NCBI GenBank assembly: GCA_022766245.1
Contig: JALEPL010000031.1
Coordinates: forward strand, 68,336-121,986
DNA: 53,651 nucleotides
Direction: 5' to 3'
Source: Lachnospiraceae bacterium
Lineage (GTDB): Bacteria > Bacillota > Clostridia > Lachnospirales > Lachnospiraceae
In this document: in pieces, positions 44,380 to 51,970 of the stretch
Layout: every line of letters starts with the position of its first letter
Position numbering within the stretch: position 1 is the first letter of the stretch
The notes under the pieces: generated by a model
The model's database searches: none
Seen by the model: only the letters and a program-made list of their open reading frames with translations
Told to the model about the DNA's origin: nothing
Translations under genes and position numbers: made by a program

Positions 44380-45389
44380 TATTTTGCATCTCCAAATAAA
44401 CTTTCCACATCGATTTCTGCATAGCACTGAGAACAGAAGCCCTCGATTACCGCACCATTGTTAATCTGTACAGAACGCGACTTAATATTTCCCATTACCA
44501 CTGCAGAGGTATCCACAACTACCGGTCCCTGTACATCGATATCACCCTTGATTGCACCTGCAATTACTGCGGATGTAGCAGTAATATTTCCAATAATCAC
44601 TGAACCAAGGCCAATCTTTACGGTTCCTGTGCTGACAACCTCTCCCTCAACCTTTGCTGCATCTGCAAAAAACTCTGCAGACTGGCTGTTGCCCTTTAAT
44701 GTACCGGTTACCTGCAGCTTACCATTGCACTCGATATTTCCAGTAATGGTTCCTCTGATATCAAAGGATCCGGTAGAATTCATATTACCGGTAATGGATG
44801 TGTTCTCTGTAATCACGGTCACCTCATCCGATACTGCTTTGCTGCTCATTGCTGCTGCCGGTGCCGGGGTCTCTGTCTTTGCCATGGTATCTACTGTTAT
44901 ATCGCTCATTTTCTTTTCCTCCTGTGTGGTCTTTGCCACGGTATTAATAATCAATTCAATCGCCGGTGTCTCGGGTTGTGCCGGCTGCTTTTCTTCGCTC
45001 ACAGACTCAGTCTCAGGAACCGCAGTCGCCAACTGTTCCATTGCTGACACGATTGTATCTTTCTTTGGCTCTTCCACCGGTTCCGGCTTCTTTTCCGGCT
45101 CTGCAGGTTTCGGCTCCTCTACAGGCTTTGCTTCCTCTACAGGCTTCGGCTCCTCTTCAGACTTCGGCTTCTCTTCAGACTTCGGCTTCTCTTCAGGCTT
45201 TTGTGCCTCACGGCTGACCTTCTCTAAAAGTCCGTCCAGCTTAGATAATTCTGACTGCACATCCAGTTCCTCTTCCAATGTATTCACAACTACATCCTGC
45301 TCTTCCTCCGGAAGTGCTCCCTCATCACCAGGAAGCAACTCATTCACTGCCTGGGATAAATCCTCTTTAAAATCCTTAAAAAAACTCAT
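44379..45389 (-). CDS. Bactofilin-domain protein with Pro/Glu-rich linker
   Basis: Predicted polymer-forming cytoskeletal protein. The start giving MSFFKDFKEDLSQAVNELL follows TTGGAGGTATTT. The 336-residue protein has a short amphipathic N-terminus, then an acidic, repetitive Pro/Lys/Glu linker (~60-120: units such as EEKPKSEEKPKSEEEPKP and VEEPKPAEPEKKPEPVEEPK), a second variable segment, and a C-terminal bactofilin beta-helix (~205-320: GNIECNGKLQVTGTLKGNS, GNITATSAVIAGAIKGDIDV, GNIKSRSVQINNGAVIEG). Bactofilins assemble without nucleotide on membranes and often recruit wall enzymes; the deacetylase gene immediately upstream fits that. It overlaps pyrH by one base, so their translation is coupled. 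Confidence 0.9.
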   Translation of the reverse strand: MSFFKDFKEDLSQAVNELLPGDEGALPEEEQDVVVNTLEEELDVQSELSKLDGLLEKVSREAQKPEEKPKSEEKPKSEEEPKPVEEAKPVEEPKPAEPEKKPEPVEEPKKDTIVSAMEQLATAVPETESVSEEKQPAQPETPAIELIINTVAKTTQEEKKMSDITVDTMAKTETPAPAAAMSSKAVSDEVTVITENTSITGNMNSTGSFDIRGTITGNIECNGKLQVTGTLKGNSQSAEFFADAAKVEGEVVSTGTVKIGLGSVIIGNITATSAVIAGAIKGDIDVQGPVVVDTSAVVMGNIKSRSVQINNGAVIEGFCSQCYAEIDVESLFGDAK

Positions 45390-45408
45390 TGAAATACCTC
45401 CAATTCCT

Positions 45409-45447
45409 GGCACGAGGTGTCACCGCAGGTGACGGAGACCTGATGCC
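45409..45447. repeat. Family-C hairpin repeat, copy 3 (bactofilin leader)
   Basis: Begins GGCACGAGGTGTCACC, contains GTCACC-GCA-GGTGAC and ends GGAGACCTGATGCC. It matches 31996-32034 over its full length and lies between the deacetylase stop and the bactofilin ribosome site. Confidence 0.8.
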
Positions 45448-45459
45448 GTTTTTCTTTAT

Positions 45460-46413
45460 CTACTGTACACTTGATGCATCTATATACTGAATGACTGTGG
45501 TGTCATCTGTAATTGGTAATAATTCCACATCCTCTGCCTGAAGAGCTTCAATCATATCCGCCAGTGCATCCACCGTGGTAGTCTTCGTATCCGAATCATG
45601 TAACTGAACCACCGATGTTTTATATTTAACAACATCTGCAGTCACATTGTCAACTAATTCCTCCGGTGTGTAAGCCTGAGAAGCTGCATCGCCACTGGAT
45701 ACATTCCAGTCATAATACACCAGTCCCTGCTGATTCAGGTACGAAATAAACTCCGTCATTTCCACATTACTGACCTGGTTTGCACTGCCTCCGGGAAAAC
45801 GATAGTACTTGCACCGCACTCCCGTCACGTCATAGAGATAATCCTGAAGTTTTAACAAATCCTCTGAAAAATCTTCGACAGAATTGTAAATGGTACTGTA
45901 TTTGTGGGAATAAGAATGCATCGCCAATGTGTGTCCTTCTGCCACCATCCGCTGATAAAGTGCCTTGGACTCCTCATCCTCCTTACCCACAACAAAAAAA
46001 GTGGCTTTCACCTCATGCTCAGCCAAAATATCGAGAATCTCCTCTGTATTGCTGCTGGGGCCATCCTCAAAGGTCAGGTAAACCTTGTGAGAATCTTCCT
46101 CACCGGCCAGATTATCCGATGCATTGGCAATTTTGCCTGTACTATGAGATTCATCGAGGAGTTGCTGCGTATCCGGCATAGCCTGTGACAACCCCGGAAC
46201 CATAGATTCATCCCCCGACGTCACAGCCAGCACATCTTTCAAATGATTCACCTGATTCTGCAGTATAATCACCCGGCAAAGAAGCACCACACACAGGATC
46301 ATTGATATGATCATCCAGCAAATGATGGTCAGCACAATGCCGCGTTTCATGCGCTCAATACGCTTGCGGCGTTCTGCCTTTTCCCTTAAACCATTGGTAG
46401 GCTTTTCCTCCAT
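45460..46413 (-). CDS. Polysaccharide deacetylase family protein (NodB domain), membrane-anchored
   Basis: Carbohydrate esterase 4-type protein probably acting on peptidoglycan or wall glycans. The 317-residue protein has a basic N-terminus, one transmembrane helix (~26-48, VLTIICWMIISMILCVVLLC), a stalk, and a NodB domain (~110-305). Motif 1 reads TFEDGPS instead of TFDDGPS, so the usual first aspartate (catalytic base) is glutamate. Motif 2 is HSYSHKYSTIY with both zinc-ligand histidines; motif 3 is RFPGGSANQ; the C-terminal VVQLHDSDTKTTTVD carries the LHD histidine. Ribosome site GGAGGATACAC. Activity is uncertain because of the Glu substitution. Confidence 0.88.
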   Translation of the reverse strand: MEEKPTNGLREKAERRKRIERMKRGIVLTIICWMIISMILCVVLLCRVIILQNQVNHLKDVLAVTSGDESMVPGLSQAMPDTQQLLDESHSTGKIANASDNLAGEEDSHKVYLTFEDGPSSNTEEILDILAEHEVKATFFVVGKEDEESKALYQRMVAEGHTLAMHSYSHKYSTIYNSVEDFSEDLLKLQDYLYDVTGVRCKYYRFPGGSANQVSNVEMTEFISYLNQQGLVYYDWNVSSGDAASQAYTPEELVDNVTADVVKYKTSVVQLHDSDTKTTTVDALADMIEALQAEDVELLPITDDTTVIQYIDASSVQ

Positions 46414-46437
46414 GTGTATCCTCCATTAAAATAATTA

Positions 46438-46610
46438 GATAGTTTGTAACTATTCAGTAGGCATACGCATTTACTGCGGATGCCGTAGGAAAATGTACAT
46501 TTAACAAGCGCAAATCCATTTGCGAAGCAAATTTAGCATGGATTTGCGCTCGTAACTGTGAAGTCACTGAACAGTTACGATAGTTTGTAACTATTCCTCA
46601 TGATAGTTAC
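46438..46610. repeat. Composite palindromic repeat block upstream of the deacetylase
   Basis: The 374-base gap between the deacetylase and the heptad-repeat gene has no gene. It carries a half-palindrome GTAACTATTCAGTAG (46445-46459); a hairpin of GCGCAAATCCAT and ATGGATTTGCGC around 46508-46549 with an inner TTTGC-GAA-GCAAA; a full dispersed palindrome (GTAACTGTGAAG...GAACAGTTAC, 46552-46578); and GTAACTAT...ATAGTTAC (46587-46610). A possible -10 (TACAAT, minus strand, 46623-46628) upstream would place the whole block in the deacetylase mRNA leader. Confidence 0.75.
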
Positions 46611-46724
46611 GAATTACATACTATTGTACCATACTTTTGAAAAATATCATTAAAAATTCTTTCTATAATTGTTTTTCTTTTTGTATGGTTTTTTTAAATT
46701 GTCTGACTTTTTGCGAATAAATCC

Positions 46725-46761
46725 TAAAAACGCTTGCCGACAATTAAGCCAGCAAGCGTTC
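46725..46761 (-). terminator. Terminator of the heptad-repeat protein gene
   Basis: AACGCTTGC and GCAAGCGTT form a 9-bp perfect stem, followed on the minus strand by TTT. It begins 27 bases past the stop at 46788 and closes the MMPL cassette. Confidence 0.82.
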
Positions 46762-46787
46762 ACTAGTTTGTTCCGATATATTGTTTA

Positions 46788-48914
46788 CTATGGTTCCGTC
46801 TTGATTGCCGCAGTTTCCCATACAAATTTTACACTGCCCTTTACGCCCTGTGCCGTCTGGGTAAAGGTCTGATATTCTTCTCCTGCCTGTTTCCATGCTT
46901 GCAGACGGTTTATCAGCACCTCAGCATCCCCATGGTAGGTATCTGCCATTTTCTGAATCGCTTCCCGATCAAATTCCTCCATTCCATCTGCCAGTTCCCG
47001 GGAACCCTCTTCCAGCTGTCCAACACCATTTACCAGAAGATCTGTGGCACTTTTTACGGAAGCCATTCCCTCATTCAAACTTCCGTTGTTTTCCTTTAAC
47101 GCTTCGGCTCCATCCGCCAGAGACTGAGCCCCTGCAGACAATTTATTGATACCGGATACAAGATTGCCGTTTACCGCATCGCCCAGAGATGAAACTCCTG
47201 CCACAATACCGTTCTCGCCGCCCAATCCGGCGTTCAGTGTGGAGGCTCCGGTTTTCAAAGCCGCCAGACCGGTATCATCAAAGGCACCCAGACCACTCTG
47301 TACCTGCAGCAGTGCTCCCGCTTTTCCCGATGCCCCCACATTTGCCACCACAGTTGAAATGTTGGAAAGTTGAAGCCGATAGGCATCGGATAGTCCATTA
47401 AAGTCCACCCCTGCTGTCTGCACCAGATAGGCATTGGTGGCATCATCCAGACGATAAACGCTGCTTGCTTCATCCACCACAATAAAACCGGTTACTCCCT
47501 GTGCCTGCAGACTGTTTAATGTGCCCAGATAAGAAGCTGCCGCAGCGGTATAAGCAGAAAGTGCCTGGGAAAAAGCCTGCGTTGCCTCCTCATCTGTGGC
47601 ATAGATGGTTTCTGCTCCTGATACAATATCTGTGATGGACGCAGACACCGTGTTTTTCAAACTGCCGATTCCATCCACCAGCTGTGTCACGCCCTTGTCC
47701 AGCTGTTCTGCTCCTGCGGCCGCTGTCCTAGCGCCCGTAAGCAGTTGGTCAATTCCTGACGTCAATGCAGGTGTTGCCTCCGTAAGAGTTTTCATGCCCT
47801 GATTTAAGGAGCTGGCCCCGTCGGCCACCTTCTCCGCACCATCCGTATAAGCCTTCACTCCACTCTGTGCCTTCGTGACCCCTTGGGAAAACTCCTTAAG
47901 ACTGTCCCCCAGTGTTCCAATGCCCTGTGACAATTCACCGCTTCCGTCCACCAGCTGTCCGGATGCATCACTCATCTCATCGATGGTTGCCGACATCTCT
48001 GACAAATCCAGAGTCCCATCTGCTCCAATCTGCGACAACAGATTCGATGATGCCATCGTCATGGACATACCCAGTTCAAAGTCCGTCACATCAGCGGATA
48101 TCTCCACACAATCCGGGAAGGACACTTCCTCCTCAAAATCTTCCTCAGAGACCTCCAGACTTTCCTTCAGTCCCGGCATGGCCACGCCCACCACAATATT
48201 GTTTTTTCCATCTGAGTACACATTCCCGTTTGTTACCTCAATATTGGTAAAATTGTCTTCCAATACGATTCCCGTAACCACTGCAAAGGGCACATACACC
48301 TCGTATTGTTTTCCATCTACAGTCTCGGTTACTTTCTCCCGATTGGTATAGTCAAAACGAATGGTGACACGACCGCTCTGACCAGCCAGTTCCTCCGGTG
48401 CGATTTCATCCCCATCCAGATAATAAGTAATGGTTTCCGTAATGGGACTCTCCTTATCGGTTGTGCCCTGATAAAAAATGTCTGCCCCACCAGCTTCCCA
48501 GATCAGGGTGTCTCCGTCTCTGCTAAATGTTTCATTTCCCTTCACATTTTCAATATCTTTAAGATCTGACGCATCTGCAAGCTGTTGACTTCCTTCACTG
48601 TTTTTCAGCCAGTCACTGACAATGGTCTGGGTGACGTTTCCGGTGGCATCTGCCAGCATGTAAACCGTCTCATCTTTTCCGATATCTTCCTGACTCTGAT
48701 CCACCGAAAATATCTTTGAAAAAGTGTCCTCGTTTTCCTCTTCCTCATCTCCCACATGCTCCACAGCTGTTTCCTCTGTGGAGACCTCATCCTTCGCCGC
48801 ATATACATGCCACACTCCTGCGCTGCTCCCCAGAACCGTTACCATTAAGATGCCTGCCATGACACGAATTGCGTATTTATTTTTAAACCTCTGTTTCAAT
48901 TCTCCAAACTTCAT
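46788..48914 (-). CDS. Secreted or anchored protein with xxxLxxG heptad repeats (YhgE/Pip-like N-terminal part)
   Basis: A 708-residue exported protein, start MKFGELKQRF after AAGGAGGATTCGATT. It has a basic N-terminus and one hydrophobic segment ending VWHVYA (~17-38), either signal peptide or anchor; then an acidic stretch; a beta-rich domain (~100-260); and a very long helical region rich in Leu/Gly heptads (LVDGSGELSQGIGTLGDSL, GAEKVADGASSLNQGMKTL, GAEQLDKGVTQLVDGIGSL, and similar at 540-670). Such repeats are found in YhgE/Pip and MmpL-associated proteins, but no C-terminal multi-helix membrane domain is present here. It is the last gene of the TetR-MMPL cassette and may act as the extracytoplasmic partner of the transporter. 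Function is inferred. Confidence 0.82.
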   Translation of the reverse strand: MKFGELKQRFKNKYAIRVMAGILMVTVLGSSAGVWHVYAAKDEVSTEETAVEHVGDEEEENEDTFSKIFSVDQSQEDIGKDETVYMLADATGNVTQTIVSDWLKNSEGSQQLADASDLKDIENVKGNETFSRDGDTLIWEAGGADIFYQGTTDKESPITETITYYLDGDEIAPEELAGQSGRVTIRFDYTNREKVTETVDGKQYEVYVPFAVVTGIVLEDNFTNIEVTNGNVYSDGKNNIVVGVAMPGLKESLEVSEEDFEEEVSFPDCVEISADVTDFELGMSMTMASSNLLSQIGADGTLDLSEMSATIDEMSDASGQLVDGSGELSQGIGTLGDSLKEFSQGVTKAQSGVKAYTDGAEKVADGASSLNQGMKTLTEATPALTSGIDQLLTGARTAAAGAEQLDKGVTQLVDGIGSLKNTVSASITDIVSGAETIYATDEEATQAFSQALSAYTAAAASYLGTLNSLQAQGVTGFIVVDEASSVYRLDDATNAYLVQTAGVDFNGLSDAYRLQLSNISTVVANVGASGKAGALLQVQSGLGAFDDTGLAALKTGASTLNAGLGGENGIVAGVSSLGDAVNGNLVSGINKLSAGAQSLADGAEALKENNGSLNEGMASVKSATDLLVNGVGQLEEGSRELADGMEEFDREAIQKMADTYHGDAEVLINRLQAWKQAGEEYQTFTQTAQGVKGSVKFVWETAAIKTEP

Positions 48915-48948
48915 AATCGAATCCTCCTTTTTCTCTGATTTTCTATTT

Positions 48949-51054
48949 TTATGCATGCTCTGAAATTGTTGGAATCATCTCTTCTTTCTGACAGAATCCT
49001 CTGCTGGAAACACGGATCAGACCATCGAACACCATCAAAAATGACGGCAGTATAAAGATAACCACCAGCATACTGATAATGGCTCCTCTGGCCATCAGCG
49101 TACAGAGGGAACTGATCATATCAATATTCGAATACATGCCCACTCCGAAGGTTGCTGCAAAAAAGCTCAGTGCACTGACGATGACAGAGCGGATGGAACT
49201 TTGCAACGCTGCGGTGACCGCCTCCTTTTTTTCTGCCCCCTGATATCTTGCCTTCTTATATTTGTTGGTGATAAGAATGGCGTAATCCACCGTGGAACCT
49301 AGCTGGATCGTTCCGATGACAATGGAAGCAATAAATGGTAATGTGGTACCGGTATAAGCCGGAATTCCCATGTTGATAAAGATGGCAAAATAGATGGCAG
49401 CCACCAGAATCACAGGCAGTGATACCGACTGAAAAACCACAGCGATAATCACAAAGATCAATCCAATGGACACTGCGCTGACCACCTTAAAATCCCGGTC
49501 CGTAGTGGTGATCAGATCCTGTGTACAGGGTGCTTCCCCGATCAGCATGCCGTCCGGATCATAGTTTTTGATAATCCCGGAGATGGCATCACACTGATCG
49601 TTTACCTCCTGAGATGCAACCTTGTACTCGGATGCAACCAAAAACAGTTTGTAATTTTCATTTTCCAGAATCGATGTCACGGAATCCGGAAGCATCTCCC
49701 TTGGAATCGCCGGCCCTATAATTCCATCCAGGCCAAGAACTGTTTTCACGCCGTCCACCTCATGGATTTCATCAATCATGGCAGAAACCTCTTTGGCCGG
49801 CAGGCTGCTATCCACAAGAATCATATGGGTGGCGCCCATGTCAAATTCCTCCTCCAGCTTGTCATTTGCTGCTATGCTTTCCAGGGAATCCGGCAATGTA
49901 CCGGCCAGATCATAATAAACATCTGTATGGGTGTATCCCCAGACAGCCGGCACTAAAATCGCCACAAACAGCACCAGAAAGATATAATAATGATTGGTGA
50001 TCCAACCCGGCAGTTTTTCCATTTTCGGTATTACTGTCCGATGCCTTGTTTTTTCCACAATCCGGTCAAAAAGAAGGATCATGGACGGCAAAACGGTAAC
50101 GCAGCAGATTACACCGAAGATAACCCCCTTTGCCATAACCACACCCAGATCCAGTCCCAATGTAAAGCTCATAAAGCAAAGTGCCACGAAGCCTGCCACC
50201 GTGGTAATGGAACTGCCAACCACAGAGGTGATGGTATTGGATATGGCATGTGCCATAGCCCGTTCTTTATCTCCCGGGAACCGTTCCTGATTTTCCTCAT
50301 AACTGTGCCACAGGAAAATAGAGTAATCCATGGTGACTCCCAGTTGAAGCACCGCCGCCAGTGCCTGTGTAATGTACGATATTTCCCCTCTCAACACATT
50401 GGTTCCCAAATTGTACACAATAGCCATTCCTATGCTCAGCAGGAAAAACAGCGGAATAATGGCTGAATCCATGGTAAGGGATAACACAATCACAGATAAC
50501 ACCACCGCAATCAACACATAAAACGGCACTTCCTGATCAGACAGATTCTTGATATCCGTTACCACTGCAGACATTCCACTGAGATAGCATTGCCGGGTGG
50601 TCAGTGACCGGATCTGTTCGATAGCATTCATGGTCTCATCCGCCGACATGGAGGTATCAAAAAGAACCGCCATCAACGTGCTGTCCGTTTCCTCATTGTT
50701 AAACACTTCATATAGGTCTTCCGGAAGCATGTTCATGGGAATGGACAAATCCGCGATGGAATCATACCAGACCACAGCCTTTACATGGTCCACCTGTTCC
50801 ATTTGATTGCGGAGGGAAGCAATATCCTGATTCTCCATCCCTTCAATCACGCAGATGGAAAAGGCTCCTGTTCCAAACTGGTTCACCAGAATGTCCTGTC
50901 CTTTCATGGACTCTAAGTCCTCGGGCAAATACGACAGGATATCGTAATTCACCCTTGTGTGTAAATAACCAAATGCTGCCGGAATCAGCAATACCAGGCT
51001 GAGCACAAAGATCTGAACCCGGTACTTCACGACTCCTTTTCCAAATTTAATCAT
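48949..51054 (-). CDS. MMPL/RND-family transporter
   Basis: A 701-residue RND-superfamily membrane protein of the MMPL/YdfJ type. Each half has one transmembrane helix, an extracytoplasmic domain (YLPEDLESMKGQDILVNQFG; TLPDSLESIAANDKLEEEFD) and five to six clustered helices. The first half has LQLGVTMDYSIFLWHSYEEN and the second IQLGSTVDYAILITNKYKKA, whose buried Asp-Tyr pairs are the proton-relay motif of the family. These transporters export lipids, surface-active compounds or drugs. It is preceded by a TetR regulator and followed 34 bases later by the heptad-repeat protein. Substrate unknown. Confidence 0.92.
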   Translation of the reverse strand: MIKFGKGVVKYRVQIFVLSLVLLIPAAFGYLHTRVNYDILSYLPEDLESMKGQDILVNQFGTGAFSICVIEGMENQDIASLRNQMEQVDHVKAVVWYDSIADLSIPMNMLPEDLYEVFNNEETDSTLMAVLFDTSMSADETMNAIEQIRSLTTRQCYLSGMSAVVTDIKNLSDQEVPFYVLIAVVLSVIVLSLTMDSAIIPLFFLLSIGMAIVYNLGTNVLRGEISYITQALAAVLQLGVTMDYSIFLWHSYEENQERFPGDKERAMAHAISNTITSVVGSSITTVAGFVALCFMSFTLGLDLGVVMAKGVIFGVICCVTVLPSMILLFDRIVEKTRHRTVIPKMEKLPGWITNHYYIFLVLFVAILVPAVWGYTHTDVYYDLAGTLPDSLESIAANDKLEEEFDMGATHMILVDSSLPAKEVSAMIDEIHEVDGVKTVLGLDGIIGPAIPREMLPDSVTSILENENYKLFLVASEYKVASQEVNDQCDAISGIIKNYDPDGMLIGEAPCTQDLITTTDRDFKVVSAVSIGLIFVIIAVVFQSVSLPVILVAAIYFAIFINMGIPAYTGTTLPFIASIVIGTIQLGSTVDYAILITNKYKKARYQGAEKKEAVTAALQSSIRSVIVSALSFFAATFGVGMYSNIDMISSLCTLMARGAIISMLVVIFILPSFLMVFDGLIRVSSRGFCQKEEMIPTISEHA

Positions 51055-51111
51055 GGTTTCCTCATTCCTTTCCTCTCTGTTAAAAGATATATTTTTTGAT
51101 AAAAGGAGTAT

Positions 51112-51151
51112 AAAAAAAAGACTGAATCGTTAAAATATTCAATCTTTTTTT
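51112..51151 (-). terminator. Terminator-like hairpin in the MMPL leader
   Basis: AGATTGAAT pairs with ATTCAGTCT (one G-U) around ATTTTAACG. The stem is extended by an A-run opposite a T-run of eight, giving a 16-bp hairpin and U-tract on the minus strand. It lies between the candidate promoter and the MMPL start, so it may be an attenuator, or the terminator of tetR if MMPL is driven from below. Confidence 0.65.
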
Positions 51152-51195
51152 CCTGTCGTTGATTCCTGTACATTTTTATTTTTCCGTAAAATATG

Positions 51196-51225
51196 ATACT
51201 ACAAAATTGCTATTTTGTAGTCCAA
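51196..51225 (-). promoter_or_regulatory. Promoter with overlapping palindrome, candidate TetR operator
   Basis: On the minus strand TTGGAC and TAGTAT with an 18-base spacer. The inverted repeat ACTACAAAA-N6-TTTTGTAGT (51198-51221) fills the spacer and both box edges, the classical place for a repressor. It lies 13 bases past the tetR stop and ahead of MMPL. Confidence 0.62.
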
Positions 51226-51237
51226 TGATGCTTTGTT

Positions 51238-51804
51238 TCACTCATCACCGATAATCTCTGTAATGGAGTTATGTATCATGTAGTTATAGACCGCTCCCAT
51301 CTCCTGAGGGGATACTTCCATACCGCTCTGTATCCAGCTGATAACAAGAAAAGCAAGGGACTGGGCATGGTATGCAGCAATGCGCTCCTTCGTCAACCAT
51401 CCGGATGGAATGTGGGGAGCCATGATACTGTTCTCCAAAATTTCTATCAGCTGCTCCGTGATACAATGCTTTACAATTTCCTCGAAGGAATTCTGTCCCT
51501 CCAGACGACTGGCTCTCATGTAAAATTCCTTTTCCTGTTCAATGTTTCGGAGAATAATCACCACCGCCTGCTCCGACATGCCGTTTTGAATCAACAGCTT
51601 TACCGGATCCATCAGGTCCTTAGAGACAATCCATTCCAGCAGGTCATATTTATCCTGAAAATGATTATAAAATGTAGATCGGATCACTCCCGCTTTGTCG
51701 GTGATCTCCTTAATTGTAATTTTCTCTATAGGCTGGGTTACAGCCAGTTCTTTAAAACTCTCCGCCAGCAACGTATCCACCAGCATTTTCCCATGGTTTG
51801 TCAC
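51238..51804 (-). CDS. TetR/AcrR-family transcriptional regulator
   Basis: Probable repressor of the downstream MMPL cassette. The 188-residue protein starts at GTG, with GGAG eight bases upstream. The N-terminal HTH is typical (TIKEITDKAGVIRSTFYNHF, residues ~30-49, followed by QDKYDLLEWIV). The C-terminal all-helical ligand domain (from ~65) is of the DhaS/YxbF-like short class. It lies just upstream of the candidate operator. Ligand unknown, but co-location with an efflux-type transporter suggests it senses a transported compound. Confidence 0.9.
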   Translation of the reverse strand: MTNHGKMLVDTLLAESFKELAVTQPIEKITIKEITDKAGVIRSTFYNHFQDKYDLLEWIVSKDLMDPVKLLIQNGMSEQAVVIILRNIEQEKEFYMRASRLEGQNSFEEIVKHCITEQLIEILENSIMAPHIPSGWLTKERIAAYHAQSLAFLVISWIQSGMEVSPQEMGAVYNYMIHNSITEIIGDE

Positions 51805-51853
51805 AAATTTCGCTCCATTTCTATTTAAAAAAACTGCTATGCCAAGTTTCTTT

Positions 51854-51881
51854 GTAACTATGCAGTACCTTTTTTAGTTAC
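51854..51881. repeat. Dispersed palindrome upstream of tetR
   Basis: GTAACTATGCAGTACC followed by TTTTTTAGTTAC, a diverged member of the dispersed palindrome family, 50 bases before the tetR start. The rest of the 166-base gap holds the tsf terminator. Confidence 0.6.
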
Positions 51882-51903
51882 ATCTGATTTACTGGGTTCC
51901 TCA

Positions 51904-51939
51904 AAAAAACGCCGGAAACCTATGTTCCCAGCGCTTTTC
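51904..51939 (-). terminator. Terminator of rpsB-tsf
   Basis: On the minus strand GCGCTGGGAAC and GTTTCCGGCGT form a 12-bp stem with G-U pairs around ATAG, followed by seven T. It lies 32 bases past the tsf stop, so the rpsB-tsf transcript ends before the accessory block. Confidence 0.85.
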
Positions 51940-51970
51940 ATATTTTTATTATTCAGAACTATATATAGAA

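Noticed and set aside
44458-45432. 324-codon open frame opposite the bactofilin gene
   Set aside because: A Ser/Thr/Phe-rich mirror of the Glu/Lys-rich linker; no ribosome site, and the minus-strand frame has clear bactofilin repeats.
16566-46610. CRISPR array
   Set aside because: The repeats are scattered singly over tens of kilobases with no regular spacing, and no cas genes are present.
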